DNA of 64,000 nucleotides from Ulva prolifera (GCA_023078555.1 CM041203.1:1507481-1571480); one strand, 5' to 3'; shown: positions 1 through 12,540, counted from the stretch's first letter. Translations and numbers: made by a program. The notes: generated from the sequence alone by a model not told the origin.

Positions 1-350
1 CATGCATGGACCCAGCAGCCCGGGCGCAAGGTCGCAGGCGGCAGTCCCAATCCGTGTGGGTCTGTACAGGCGGAACTGACGTGGTCCGCGGGACCGGCAG
101 AGGTGCGTCGCTGAAGCCTGCCACAGACCAGCTCGTAGCCACCGACACGTGTGCGTGCCACACCACAACGGCGGGCGATCACGGTGGATGGTCACGGCAG
201 ACAATCGCGCTAAGCTCGTAAGCTGTCTTGACCCGGATCAGGGTGGCCGTATCTCAGGCTCTGTCTTTGAAGCGCTAGCTCCCATAGACCGAGGCAGGTG
301 TGTCAGGGCAGGCAGGGAGGCGCATGGACGCCGCACAGCACGCAGCGCAC

Positions 351-1822
351 CTGCGTCGGGCGGCCGAGGAGGAGGTGCCCGAGGCCCTCGTGGAAGTCCC
401 CGCACTCCGCGCAAGCCTGCGCCGCAGCGACGGCCGGCCGCCGCAGCCCGAGCGACAGCCGCAGGCCGCCGTTGCACTCGCGCTGGTGCGCCTCCGCTGC
501 GGCGTGCACGCTGCGGCGGGACAGCATGCCCAGCGCGAGCGCGACCTGGAAGATGGCCGTGAAGGACCCTGCATGCATGGCTGCTGCTGCGGCAACTTGG
601 CAACCGTGCTGCGCTCCCGGTAAGTGTTATCAGCTGCACACATGCATGCATGTGCGGCATGCATGCATGCACGTATGCACGTGGTCAACCAAAAAACGTA
701 TGGGAGCAGTAGTCACATGCGGTGTCATCAGCGCCGCACGGCACGGCCAGCCGGGGCCCACACCTGAGGAGTTGCCGGGGACCTGCTCGAGGCGCTCTGC
801 CGCCTGCAGCATGCGGACGCTGAGGGCGTGGTACGGCGAGCTCTGCGGCAGCGGCTCGCCGCGGAGGTACGCGGCCAGCATCGCCTGGAACGCCGGCTCC
901 CCCCCCTCCACAAGCTCCTCCAGCCCCTCCCAGTGCCACCCCTTCTCCTTACGCAGCCGCTCGTCCGGGTCACTCACCGGCGTCGCGGCCGGGGGCAGCC
1001 CCTCGAAGCCCTTGGCCACATCCGCGGCGAGCGCGGCCTCCCACTCGGCGGCGGTGGGGATCGTGCCAGTGTCGATGGTGGTGGCTAGAGGGGCACAGGA
1101 CTCGCAGGGGCCGGTGCAGGTGAGCGGCTGCTTGGGCGCGCCGCGGCGGCCGCGGAAAGTGTCGTAGTTGGTGGCGTAGGCGGCCGGTTCCCAGATCGGC
1201 GCGCGCCACAGCTTGATCGAGGCCGTCGCAGGCAGCCCTGCAGCGGTGGTTCTTTTGTTGCAGCTGTAGTGCACCAGTCAGGCCTACGACTGCAAGGCTC
1301 ATTCACTGTATGTCTTCACCAAGATGTGCAGTGAAAATCGGCGGCTGGGGGGAGCGTATGTCACAGCAACCCGGAAGAGGATGCGGTGGCGGGAGCGCCT
1401 CGGCGAGCGTGTGGAGGGGCGGAGTTTGGCACAGAGTGCGTGAGAATGAGGTGGGAGTTTACCTTCTTCGACAGCTGTTTGGAGTTGCTGCCAGCGGTAT
1501 TCCACTTCCCACTCACAGGAGATGATCTGAGCCCCAGAGGCTTCCACGAGCTGCAGGAGGTTGGACACGGTGTCTCCCGTGCGGATGACCATCGGGATGC
1601 GGAGCTCCTCCATGCGCTGCTGGAGGCTGAGGACTGCTCCTCGTGCGGCTTGAGGGCCCCAGAGGGTGGTGGTCTGGTCGGAGAGGCTGTGTGGGTCAAA
1701 GCAGAAGAAGGCAATGACTGGCCTCGACTCGTTCAGGGCCTTGGAGAGCCCGGGGTGGTCGTGCGTCCTGAGGTCGTGTTTGAACCACAGGATGACTGGT
1801 GCCTTGGAAGCGGGCTCTGCGC
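351..1822 (-). CDS. Photolyase-like / alpha-beta hydrolase protein, partial
   Basis: Three exons join in frame on the minus strand: about 1822-1463, 1237-764 and 568-351. The first opens with VILWFKHDLRTHDHPGL, the N-terminal signature of the photolyase/cryptochrome Rossmann domain, and runs on to an EVEYRW-like segment. The second contains the TASIKLWRAPIWEP and PKQPLT blocks that end this domain. The third carries LALGMLSRRSVHAAAEAHQ, part of the short helical linker in plant At4g25290-type proteins, where the photolyase N-domain is joined to an alpha/beta hydrolase. Donors are GTAAAC, GTGTGG and GTGCGC; acceptors end in CAG, and phases match (1, 1, 0). The hydrolase part should lie to the left and is not in the window; I found no convincing exon at 1-350. 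The FAD-binding domain of true photolyases is absent, as expected for this family. The 5' end is uncertain: a transit-like reading starts near 2100, but its join to exon 1 was not resolved. Confidence 0.7.
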
Positions 1823-2602
1823 CGTTGCCATTGGTCTGAGCCTGGACCAGTGTCGCCGGTCAGCGTATGCAAGTGCGCTGTGGCAGTGCGGTCTTGGCAG
1901 CCACAAGGCACCGCCGTCGGCAGTCCGAGCCAGCCTATTCCTCGAGAGGAGGCCATATGAACACACCTGGGCTGAGATTTGACGTGGAGTAGTCGTGTGC
2001 GGCTGGGCGGTCTGCGCTGAGAGGCCACGTTGTCGAGTAGCACATCGCTGGGCCTGGGGCGACCTTGGGCGTGCCTGTGGCACGCTACGCGCAACCCCAT
2101 GGCAACATACTTGCTTATGTAGCTTTGTCATTCCGGATACGCGGTGGATCGGGGCCTATCACCACTTTCACAGCGATTCGTTCGTTGCCACAATTGCGCT
2201 TCCGGTGTCCGCTGACATGGAGTTGCGCTGGCGTCGAACTGATTGTCCACACTAGCCGCGCTGCTGTATTCAACGCGTGTGCTCTCTTGTTTGTCACCGG
2301 GTGCATTGTGACGCCCGCAGTGGTATTGCATCTTGGGTGCACCATAGCCGCGAGCGCACCAGCCACGCTGCGGATGCACCGGCATGGCCGGCAGTGGCGC
2401 CCAGCAGCAGTGACGTACCGTGAGCCGCTGAAAATTGCCTGCTTTATATCATGGGCACGTCTGCTTCTGCACCCTCTCATGCGATGCCTTCAGAACGTGG
2501 GACTGCACCCAGGCGTTGTGTTGTCCAACATCCGGTCTTTCCTGTTCTTCCGTTGCTGCCCCAACCCGCGTCTAAAATGACAAACCATCAATAATATATC
2601 GT
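1823..2602. promoter_or_regulatory. Divergent intergenic region
   Basis: This spacer separates the head-to-head starts of the photolyase-like gene (minus) and HST (plus). It may include the first exon of the photolyase-like gene, since a basic, Arg/Ser-rich reading begins at about 2100 on the minus strand. I see no other coding signal. Both neighbours are plausibly light- or plastid-related, so a shared promoter is possible, but no motif was recognised. Confidence 0.3.
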
Positions 2603-3703
2603 ATGAAACCGGCCATGCAAGGCCGTAGGGCGGTTGCGGCCTCGCAATCGCACCGCGCACCGCTCGCCCAAGGTCACCAGCTCGCCCAACGCACCGCCAA
2701 ACGCACCACCGTCAGAACCACGTCACAAGCCTCATCCTGGCCTACGGGAAAGTCTGACGATGCAGTCCCGCCAGGCGACGCCTCCACCGAGGCCTTCAAC
2801 CTCGGCACCTTCCTCGACTCAGCCTGGAAGTTCACCCGGCCACATACCATCCGAGGCACGCTCCTCGGCACCACCGCCCTAGTCACCAAGGCCCTGCTCG
2901 AGAACTCCGCCCTCATAGACTGGGCCCTCCTCCCCCGTGCCCTCATGGGCCTCCTCGCCCTCCTCTGCGGCAACGGCTACATCGTCGGCATCAACCAGAT
3001 CTACGACGTCGACATCGACTCGGTCAATAAGCCCTTCCTCCCCATCGCCTCCGGCGCCCTCACCACCGAGGCCGGCTGGCTCCTCTGCTCGGCCTTCGCC
3101 GTCGTCGGCATGGGCCTCACCACCGTCTTCTACGACCGCCTCATCGCCACCCTCTACGCATTCGGCCTCTTCCTCGGCACCGTGTACTCCGTCCCCCCCC
3201 TCCGCCTCAAGCGCTTCGCCATCCCCGCCTTCCTCATCATCGCCACCGTCCGCGGCGTCCTCCTCAACTTCGGCGTCTACCACGCCACCCGCGCCGCCCT
3301 CGGCCTGCCCTTCGCGTGGTCCCCACCCATCGCCTTCATCACCTGCTTCGTGACCCTCTTCGCGTGCGCAATCGCCATCACAAAGGACCTCCCGGACATC
3401 GAGGGCGACAAGAAGTACGGCATCAACACGTTTGCGACGGCGATGGGCGTCCGCCGCATCACTGCCCTCGGCAGCGGCATCATCCTGCTGAACTACGCCG
3501 GCGCGATCACGGCCGCCATCAAATACAGCACCGCGTTCAACGCGCCGCTGATGATCGGCGCGCACGCGGTGCTCGCGGCCGCGCTCGTGTGGATGACCGC
3601 GCGGCTGGACCGCCGAGGGTACTCCCCGGCTGCGATCCGGGACTACTACCGCTGGGTCTGGAACCTGTTCTACTCTGAGTATTTCCTGCTGCCGTTCCTG
3701 TGA
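2603..3703 (+). CDS. HST: Homogentisate solanesyltransferase (plastoquinone synthesis)
   Basis: A single uninterrupted 366-residue frame. It belongs to the UbiA membrane prenyltransferases, which attach an all-trans solanesyl chain to homogentisate in the first committed step of plastoquinone synthesis at the plastid envelope. Residues 1-60 are Ser/Thr/Arg/Ala-rich and look like a transit peptide. The first prenyl-diphosphate/Mg motif is NQIYDVDID (131-139), followed by [10 protein letters not shown]. The second is [13 protein letters not shown] (about 255). The block [20 protein letters not shown] and the C-terminal [19 protein letters not shown] match plant HST rather than homogentisate phytyltransferase (HPT/VTE2). 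Many hydrophobic segments fit the usual 7-9 membrane helices. Length is normal for the family. The gene has no intron although most neighbours are split, and codons are strongly C-ended in the first two thirds. Confidence 0.93.
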   Translation: MKPAMQGRRAVAASQSHRAPLAQGHQLAQRTAKRTTVRTTSQASSWPTGKSDDAVPPGDASTEAFNLGTFLDSAWKFTRPHTIRGTLLGTTALVTKALLENSALIDWALLPRALMGLLALLCGNGYIVGINQIYDVDIDSVNKPFLPIASGALTTEAGWLLCSAFAVVGMGLTTVFYDRLIATLYAFGLFLGTVYSVPPLRLKRFAIPAFLIIATVRGVLLNFGVYHATRAALGLPFAWSPPIAFITCFVTLFACAIAITKDLPDIEGDKKYGINTFATAMGVRRITALGSGIILLNYAGAITAAIKYSTAFNAPLMIGAHAVLAAALVWMTARLDRRGYSPAAIRDYYRWVWNLFYSEYFLLPFL

Positions 3704-4866
3704 GGCGGGGTTAGAGGGGGCTGCGGTGTGGGCGAGGCGTGTGCCGTGGCCGGCGGCAGTTGTAATATCGAGGTAGTACCACGGGCCGTCTCACTGCTGA
3801 CTGTGCTTGCTGCGGGGAGGATGCCTCGGGCAGCGATCACTGTGAAACCGGCCGCTGCTTGCTCTGCGTGGAGTCTTGTTACGGGTGTCCGGGGACCAGC
3901 GTGATGGCACGTAGCATGCGCGAAGGTGTGCCATCGTCTGTACATTCCGTGTTGCATGCGGGGAGCTGCTGCACGATGCAACCTCCACACGTCCTTACAA
4001 TCATACGTTGCCATGTTAAGGCAGAACACGGGTACTAGAAATGAAGAGCCGTCTGGGCCTCAGCCATGCCATGCAGTCCTGCTACACAGCTAGCGCAAGA
4101 CCAAGGTATACGGAGCAGACAAGCACCGCACGATCGAGATTTTCACATGCCTGTGTTGCGGTGCAGACATCACTGATCACGTTATTTCCTGGTGTGTGCT
4201 TTACATGGTCATTCCCAAAACGCACTGATGCCATCACTCCCTGAGCCTGCCTCCTGATGATACCCTCCAGTGTCATACATGGTGCATGACATCTACTCAG
4301 CCCGAGGTAGTGAGGGAAGTGCATCCGAACTGATCATGTATGCAGCCGTTGTGCTGAAACGGTTTACAATGATCGCGCCAGGGACGTCCTGCGTGATATA
4401 TACTGTGACTCCTGGTGGCCTCATGAAGCCTGACAACGACTGCAGAGTCAGATAATCCACCAGGCGCTGGTGCCTGCCAAGCTGCCTTCGTCTGAGCAGT
4501 CGACACGCAGGCGCAACACCCCCATCCATCGACTGGACACCTCATCTCTAACGGCCCACACCATCCGTGCCGCACCGGTACTGCCTGAGCGCTTACTTGA
4601 ACTCCGCGCTTGCGCGTCAGAAAATATTCCTACCATCAGCTGCGGCTGGGGTCAATATGCCAGCTTCACATAGGCCCAAGAAAGCCATGCCACGCAACCA
4701 GCCTACATCATTACCACGGCTGCTACACATCACCGACCAACCGAAGATCTTTCTGTCGCACATCTGCAAGCTAAACAGCTCTCCTGACTAGCGTAGCGGC
4801 CACACGTGACACCAAATGAACCTGTGCCAGAGGCACACACAGCCACCACCTGTGGCTTCGGCCCGG
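3704..4866. other. Intergenic, no gene seen
   Basis: This stretch lies between the converging 3' ends of HST (plus) and the LRAT-like gene (minus). All open frames are short and lack recognisable motifs. It probably holds the two 3' untranslated regions. No tRNA, repeat or mobile element was recognised. Confidence 0.4.
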
Positions 4867-6915
4867 TCATCTCCCAATGCATCGTGCCCTCGCCGTCCCC
4901 CGGTCATGGCCCTGGCCCACATGCTGCCCGACTGCACGGCGCGCCGCAGCGCCAGCGCTCGGGCAGCGTGCAGTGACCGGCTTGACACGCCGCGGCCGTG
5001 CCGGCGCCATCAACATCCCAGGGCGGTCGGTTCCACTGAAGCCGGGGAGAATGTCGCTGCCACTTGCTGCGAGATCGACGGGGGTGGCGGCGGAGAGCGA
5101 GGCCAGTCTCGAGCTCAGGCCGAACTTGAACGGCGCGAGGGGCCCGAGCAGTCCGTGCGCGACGGAGCGGGCGTGCCCAGCGCATGCTGTGGCCGCGCTG
5201 TGCATGCGGTGCACGCTGTGCGCGATGCCACCGGCGACCGCGGCCCGCGCCTCCTCGGCCGTGTGCAGCGGGCTGTGCAGCGCCGGCGCGGCCGCGCCGC
5301 CGGCGCCGGCGAGCGTCACCGCGGCCGACGAGAGCAGCGCGCGCTTGCGCGCCGCGGCGGCCGCCGCGACCGCGGCGACGGCGTGCGCCGCGCGCTGCAT
5401 GGCGGCCGAGGCCGCGAGGCTCTGCACGGCGGTCGCCGCGAGCGCCGACGTGGACGCGAGCGGAGGCAGCAGCACGGGGTGGCCGGCCGCGAGCAGCACG
5501 GCGACGCCGGCGGCGTGCAGGGACTGCTGCACGCGCGACCAGTTGTCCGGGTCGGTGAGGCGCTGCACCGGCGGCAGCAGGAGGTCGACCGGCTTGGGCG
5601 TGTCACTGCGGCGGCGCGCAAAGCGGTGCTGCAGCAGGCACGTCGTCGCGTTCGCCACCCCTGCACACATCGACTCATCATGCCGTCCTGCACAAACTGT
5701 GTGCAGCGGTCTCACTCAGCACTTGGACATAGGGCTGGTATGGGGCCAGGCAAGAGGAACGAAGGCGCAGGGAAAGGCGAGCGGCACTCAAACGCGTTCC
5801 CCTCATGACGCGGCACACACACACGCGCCAGGCTCGCAGGCATGCGACAGAAAGGAGGGGGGAAGGCGTACCGGTGGTGAGGTGTGCGAGCTGGTTGACG
5901 TAGTGGCGGCAGTCGTTGACGTTGAGCTCGTAGAGGACGCTGCGGTGCTGGTTGAAGGCATGCACGTCCGCGAGGGACACGGTCGCGCTGCCGAGGTGCA
6001 CGCATGACTCCGGCAGGGCCGCGATCTGCATGCATCCGAGGCGTGAGGCCAGGCGCGCCCGGGTGTGAGTCGCGGGCGAGGCCGACACCGCAGCGGGCGG
6101 CAGGCGTGTGGGTGTGTGCGGGCCAGGACGAAGCACAGGCTAGTCCAGGTGACAGGGACAACACCAGAAACTACACATCGAGCACTATCGGATGCATGCA
6201 AGCTGTCAGTCTGTGTTGCCGTAGGCGCTATGGCTCTGATGTTCAAGGGGTGCAACAGATGGTGGAACACGAGAGGGATGATGCATTGACGGTGGGTGGC
6301 GGTGAGAACTGTAACAGATTCCGCATGTTCGTGGCTGTGACCAGGTTTGCGGGATCAAGTGTGATCTAACCGACACAAATACACGGCGACAAAGTCGTGT
6401 TGGCCGGATCAAATCAAGCTGTTTCGATTGTCTGCAGTTGCATGCGAGTCTGGCAGCTGAACAGCACCGAGGATACAACTTGACACCATGGTAGATACTG
6501 CGCAGCAAGAGTGGATGAGCGGACCTCTGTGGTTCTGATTTCTCCAGCGACGGTTTTGGACTTGGGCTGTTTGGTGGGGGATTGGAGGTCTGGGCCTCCC
6601 ACGTGAACGTCTCCGCCAATTGGGCCAAAGTCAAACATTGTCAGGCTGCCCTGAATGTCCTCGAAGATGAGCATGTAGTGGCACACGCCGATGTCGACCA
6701 TGAGCTCCTTAGCGCTGCTAGGGAGGCGCTGCATGAGGTCGCCTCCAAATTGTGTGAAAGGGCGAGCTGCAACATACACTTGCATTGCGCACTGGCGAGC
6801 AGTTGTGTGATCCCGGATGTCTCCCCATGGTGCCATGACCAGCCTGCAGTAGCGCAAAGAGCTTGACGAGGTGGTGGAAGCTGGAGTCGCGCCGGGCGAC
6901 AAGCAGGCGTGCTAT
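4867..6915 (-). CDS. LRAT / permuted-papain-like protein
   Basis: Exons on the minus strand: a probable first exon ending near 6850, then 6766-6525, 6025-5872 and 5660-4867, joined in phase (1, 0, 1) with donors GTCCGC and GTACGC and CAG acceptors. The conserved core has two parts. VDIGVCHYMLIFED carries a His preceding a beta-strand region, and LYELNVNDCRHYVNQL carries a Cys in an N-D-C-R-H-Y-V context. The His-then-N-C-x-H-F/Y-V arrangement resembles the catalytic pair of LRAT/HRASLS acyltransferases and of permuted papain-like (NlpC/P60, DeSI) proteases. Between them lie MFDFGPIGGDVHVGGP and a basic PKSKTVAGEIR segment. The last exon adds about 260 residues that are very Ala-rich with hydrophobic stretches, possibly membrane-associated. 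I do not know the substrate. The start exon and the end of the Ala-rich tail are uncertain. Confidence 0.55.
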
Positions 6916-8362
6916 CTTGCCAACACTTGGATGGACGAGGTGGTGGTGATGCGGAATGACGCTCGCAGAGTGGACGGGGGGCATTGACTGTGGAAACACA
7001 CAGCTAGTCCCAGTGATCGAAGGCTATACTGTTCAGAAATGCGAATATGAGGGCATCTTTCAGTCGGCATGTTCCAGACGCATATTCGCCCATCGATGTC
7101 AGAATATGCCGAGAAGCTCCCGCCCGACTCGAGGACACGCGACTCTAATGCCACCCAAAACAACACAGTAGGCATCTGTCAGCAGTTTGAGGCTGCTGCT
7201 GTGGGGACGTGCGCCTGGGCGCCGTATCTGTCCATGCAGCCAAGACGTCTGCTTTCTTGCTAACAGCCAGCGGCACTGAGCAACCTCAAGTCAAGGCCCG
7301 GGTGCTTTGACCACCATGCAAGCATCACACGACATGAAAATAGTCATTTTATTGCGCAGTGGGGCTTTGACAAATCTGGAAAGAGGTGTTCACCTTTACG
7401 TCGTCTTCCCGCACTGTCCCCCCGCCGCAGCCACCACTCACAAAGCGGAAACGGCCTGAGCCACTCGATTCCAAACTATCAGAGTCTTCACGCGATTGGT
7501 GTGGACGCTCGTTGAGGCACGTACGTGCCCACTAGAGCCGTTTCAGAATGAGTCTCGGGAAAGCAGTACAGGGGCCGCATACGCCAGAACAAACTGCAGA
7601 TCGTGGAGGCATGCCCTACGTTTGATTTTTTGTAAAGCGCGGGATCGCTGCCCATGTGGCGGAGTCCATTTTTCCTGTCAGACCTGCCGAGAGCTAAGAG
7701 TCTTGCATGCATCTTCGCCTCGCACCGACGCGTCAGCTCGCCATTCGTGGATTGTCGTCGTCGATCCACAAATGAGCCGTACATCAGCAGATAAGCAACA
7801 CGCATGCTTATCCACATCACTGGGGATGCGTGCAATGTGGCATTTGCCGGCAACTGGCAGGCGTTCGTCGAGGTTGACGTACCTGGGCATTGCCGCAGAA
7901 GTCTGCTCGTCGACAAAGCTTGACCGAAGCGTTGGCTGTATTCCACAGGAAATGATTGTACAGCACAGTATGCCACAACACATGCGTCTAGACTGGGGCG
8001 ACATCGTTCCGACTCGGGCAGTGACTCAATTCACGGCAGTTCGAAGTACACACTGTCCAGGACTTCAGGTCAGAAGGGCTTACAGACGCAACTGCAAGCT
8101 TAAGGGCCTACAGCCTGGCAGAGAGCCACATGATACTGCGGAGGACGGCCGCACTGCCAGACCACCTTGCTCAAAATGCTACCCAGAGCTGAATGTTTTC
8201 TACAACCTCAGTCTACCTACGACTATGGAAACCAGCCTGGCTTGCCTGGACCCCTCCCTGGCAGCAACGATGACTGCCACATCACAGAGTGGCAGCCACG
8301 ACCTCCTAACACTAATCCATCAAATCATGCTCCTGTCCTTCACGGAGCCATGCTCAAGTCAA
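6916..8362. other. Intergenic, no gene seen
   Basis: This stretch is upstream of the LRAT-like gene and downstream of the coiled-coil gene, both on the minus strand. A first exon or 5' leader of the LRAT-like gene may start here (about 6900-7170). A plus-strand frame at 7496-8557 is long but has no family motif and odd composition. No repeat or RNA gene was recognised. Confidence 0.35.
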
Positions 8363-11300
8363 TCACGAAGGGGATGCAGCAGGGGCCGCCTGTGGACGCA
8401 CTGCGGTGGCCTGCCCGCCTGGCGAGTGATGCCGCGCCACGGGATTCGGCCGCTTCCACGGCCACGCCCCCCAGGCGTCATCGTCGTCGTCGCGCTCGTG
8501 CGTGTTGCTCTCCCGCTCCCGCTCCTGCAGCTCCGCGTTCTCCACCAGCAGGCGTAACTGCACAGATCCAGAGCTGAGACTGGGGCCTTCCACGGCATTG
8601 CTGCGGGACCAAGAACCCCCCAAGCACCTGAAAACTGGCTCGGATATCCAAGTGACCGGGTCCGCCCACCTGCCATCACACACCAGCGCCATGAGCTGTT
8701 GCCACAGCACCACTGCAGCCGAAGCGTGCGAGGCAAGCCCCACAGGCCACGCACCATCCACGTGGTCCATCGCGACCGAAGCCGGCGCACAACACTCACG
8801 CACGCAACACAGCAGGCCACAGCGCACAGCACAGCATGCCCCTTGCCACCCAGCATGCTCATTCGCTGTGGCGACCGGTCTGCTAGCGCGAAGATGCCTG
8901 CACTCAACACTGGCCAAAAGAAACACACATAGCCGCGCCGCAGGCGGCACCGCTGCAGTGTCAACAATGGCAGGAAGGGACAGTCGATGGGCACCCAAGG
9001 CATGCATGAGGCAGGGGGGGGGCAGGAGCAGCACCTTCTCCTCAGCGACCTCCGCGATCTTCGCGGTGAGGTCGCGCACCGATGCCTGCGCAGCCGCGAG
9101 CTCCTGCGCCGCCGCCGCGAGCTCGCCGCGCGTCTTGTCCAGCGCCGCGGCCGTGTCGCGCTGCGCCTCTTCGGCTTCGCCGAGCCGCCGCTCTGCGGCG
9201 GCGCGCGCCTCCGCGGCTTCCGCGGCGCGAGCCTCAGCACCTGCGGCGGCCTCCGCCTCTGCCTCACGCTCCTGCACGGCACTGCTGTGTCACCAGGCGG
9301 CCGCCCCGTCCAGCATCTATCTCGCTATTGCCTCACAACCCAAGAGTACAGGCTGGCGGCCACAACATGGCTGTGATCGCCGGGATCCTCCTGCACTGCT
9401 GCAGCTGCAAAGATGCACATCTGTGCAAGCTCACACCAGCACACCTCCTGCCGCCCTCTGCGTTTACTAGGCTACAGCATCTTCAGCGGTGCTCTTTTCA
9501 TAACTTGAGGCATGCACTCGCTCCGTGCCGATGCCGCATACACAACTGTTGCACCGCAAGCAAGAGTGGCCACAGGCTGCAGCCCTGCATCGACACCAGC
9601 GTCGGAGACGCCAGAGCTGACTACACCGTGACCACATACTCCTCCTGTCTACTGCATCGTCTCGGATGGCATGCAGCCAGAGCGCGCAATCCATTTCGTC
9701 AGCTCAGCATGGAGAGTATTCCGAGAAGCTCGTTCAGGATCTCGCAACCCCCTGCCGGCAAACCATTGCCGCAGCAGACGGCCGTGTACAACGGCGCCAG
9801 GCGGACAAGCGCACCAGCAGTTGCTGCCGCAGCTGCTTCTGCAGCTCGTGGCCGGCAGAGAGGTCGGCCTCGAGCGCACGGCAGCGCTGGTCTGCAGCCT
9901 CGCACGCCTCCCGCGCTGCGGCGGCGGCGGCGGCCTCCTCCTGCCGCTTGTGCTCTGACTGCTGATGTGCGTCCTGCAGGGGCACGGAGGCGGATCACTG
10001 CATGGGCGAGAGCCTCGCCGCGGGTGGAGGGCTACACCAGGGATCGATGCGCTGAGCGCGGCATCAGCGATTCCTGGTGTACGTGCGAGTGCATGATTGC
10101 CTCGCCTTGTCCGCTGGGGCATCGGCAACTGTGGAGACAGGCGCTGAGCGAGGCATCCAGCCCACGTGCTGCTGCAAGCATGGGGCAGTGGCCGCATTAG
10201 GATGTGGAGACTCACAGGCCCCTCGGTGTCCTGCGCCCTGGATTGAGGGGCGTCAGAGGGGTACTCTCTATCTGATGTGAGCTGGGCATGGGCATGGAAC
10301 GGGGGGGCGGAGGATCACGTGACACAAGGATCACGAGACGCCTGCATTTGTCAGCCCGTCACAGCAGTCATGAGGTGGGAGAGTCAGTATGACATCAGCT
10401 GAGGCCTCTGGCTCGTGTTGATGGGCTACTGGGACATGGCGAAATTGGCCTGTTGGCGCCGTCCAGCGCAGGATGGGGGGGATGGGATGGAGGGGGGTGC
10501 AGAGAAGGCGTAGGCAGGTGCAGCTGCCAACAGTGACATTGCGAATGACTCAGTGATGGCCGTAGAGGAGTCAGTGCCTGACTCAAACGGATTGCTCAGC
10601 AGTGCGGGGCCTGGGCAGGTGGGACATGCAGGACGAGCTGCAGGATGAGGCACGCACAGAGGCACTGCTGTGGGCCTCTCGCTCAAGCTCCAGAGCGGCC
10701 TTGGTCTCCCGCAGATCCAATCGCAGCTGCGGGACCTGGGCAGCGACCTCTGCTTCGCGGCGCAGCGCATCTGTCTCTTCCTGAAGGCTGGCCAAGCGCT
10801 GGCGGAGCACTTCTGCTGCACTCTGCTCAGCCCTGAGCTCTGCGTCCTTCTGTGCCAGCGAGCCTTCAAGGGCAGAGGCTCTCTCGTGCAGTCGGGAGCC
10901 CTCTACTTCGGCTCGGTCTCGTGCTTGCATTGCCTCTACCGCCTGTTTCTGGTAGAAGCTGCGCTCATCCTCAATCCGCCAGATCTTCTTGGTTGCCTGC
11001 GCGAACGGCAGTACCGCTTCACAGCCGGGAGCTGGGCCGTTTCCCGCCGAAACATCAAATCAAGCATAACTAGTAGCGTAGCATGGTCGAGCGGGTTTGA
11101 GTGAGCGAGCTGCGCATTCCACATTGCCTCGCCAGCCGCGGCTCTTCAGTGTGTAACCACAGGATGGCGAGCTGGCCTTGCGGGCGTGCGAAACTCGCCA
11201 ATCATCTTCCAAATTCCGACAGAAGAAGCACCAGAGACCATGAACACGACGTCAGCTTTGAATCGTTTGGAGACGCACCTCTCTGCCGGATTGATCCGAG

Positions 11301-11647
11301 AGTCGTTTCGCCTCCTTCAACTTGGCAAAGTCGTCTGAAAGGCTGTCATGACTCACCGACAGGTGCTTGAAAGAAGTGCGTAGCCTTTCGAGCTGCGCTT
11401 CTGCATCTATGGCGCGCTGTTGGAGCAAGCCCGTGGCGTCCCACGTCAAGTTGGCGCTTGCTCCAGTGTAAGACTCTAGTTCACGAAGCAAGTCCGCTCG
11501 CTGGGCCTCAGCCTTTTCCAGCTGAAGCTCAAGATCATTGGCATACGCAAACAGTTCATGCGGGGACAGCTCTCGGCGATCTACCGGCTTGCGGTCAGCA
11601 GAAGGACTTGACGACTCCGGCTTCTTGTTGGGCCACAGGAAGTTCAT
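8363..11647 (-). CDS. Coiled-coil protein of unknown function
   Basis: Five exons on the minus strand: 11647-11279, 10996-10658, 9973-9815, 9271-9035 and 8557-8363. They give 432 residues. Every junction is phase 0, and every exon is a multiple of three. The chosen start begins MNFLWPNKKPESSS; an upstream in-frame ATG at 11767 is possible. Residues from about 30 to 370 are almost continuous heptad-type coiled coil rich in Glu, Ala, Arg and Leu, for example RRELSPHELFAYANDLELQL, KKIWRIEDERSFYQKQAVEA and ALDKTRGELAAAAQELAAA. The tail carries an acidic patch (HERDDDDDAWGAW) and a Pro/Ala-rich end. I see no catalytic domain. It could be a structural, tethering or cytoskeletal protein; the short N-terminal block before the coil may be the family signature, but I do not recognise it. 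Donors are GTGCGT, GTGCGT, GTGCGC and GTGCTG. Confidence 0.65.
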
Positions 11648-12540
11648 ACCGACGCTACCAGCAACGAGTTCAGAGCCACCAACGCAGAAATTAGGGCAAT
11701 AGTCGTAGCCAAGAAATCCGCTGAAGATGCTGGGTGGGCAAACGGAGTGCCGCGTCAGCACGAGCACCAGGCGACTACTGTAAACGCAACATACATGACC
11801 ACCCTCCAGCCGCTAGTACCACATATCCTGTCACGAATTGTTGCAGGTGACCTTGATCAAGTCGCACTGGACAGGGCGTCACGCTTGAGTTTGTGCACCG
11901 CCACTTCAGCGAGCTGCAAGCCACCGCGGCGCGCACAACCCGCCCATGTAGCTACCCTTGCTGCTCAGCAGAATTAGACTATCGTCACACGCCACAGAAG
12001 CAGATTTCCGTCCCGGTTCATCGCAAGATCTCGCATAGATCCGCGGTCAACAGCAGCTCAGCCGCGAAGGCGATACGGCCCGAGCCCAAGATGTGCAAAT
12101 ATACGACCTGCACGCCCAAGCACGTGGGATGATGCGAGACAATGCTCACCTAGAGGACTGGAGACAGTGTGTGACACGTCTCATAGAATAACAACCTCGC
12201 GCTGGTGACGGGTACGCCCGATCATGTGTGCAAAGCCGCTGTTCAGCACTACGTCTGGTGATTTGGTCGAGCCAGACCGGGAGGTGTGTTTTCATCCGGT
12301 CAGTGCGTTCGCAGTGCACGCACGTGCGCATATTAGTCCGGCGCGCCACGCTGCCAGTTCACAGCATCATCGGATGACGACTGAGAGCACGCGGAGGGGA
12401 CCGGGCGTGCATCCATGTCCGCAAGGGCATCAGGCGTCAGCGCTCCTGGGGGCCACGCAGCATGCCACAACAGCAGTGGGGGAGGGGGGGCATACTGGTT
12501 ATGGCATACAGCGGCTTCAGTGGCTCCGGGGTGGCTTGGA
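11648..12540. other. Intergenic, no gene seen
   Basis: This is the upstream region of the coiled-coil gene up to the organelle-like insert. It probably contains that gene's promoter and 5' leader. No motif, repeat or RNA gene was recognised. Confidence 0.35.

Noticed and set aside
1-350. Search for the hydrolase exons of the photolyase-like gene
   Set aside because: No acceptor followed by a frame with alpha/beta-hydrolase motifs could be found; they probably lie beyond the left edge.
2879-3565. 228-codon minus-strand frame rich in Asp, Glu and Gly opposite HST
   Set aside because: It is the antisense shadow of the C-ended codons of HST and has no domain of its own.
7496-8557. 353-codon plus-strand frame
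   Set aside because: Long but with scattered Cys/His/Arg composition and no motif; its right end overlaps the last exon of the coiled-coil gene on the other strand.
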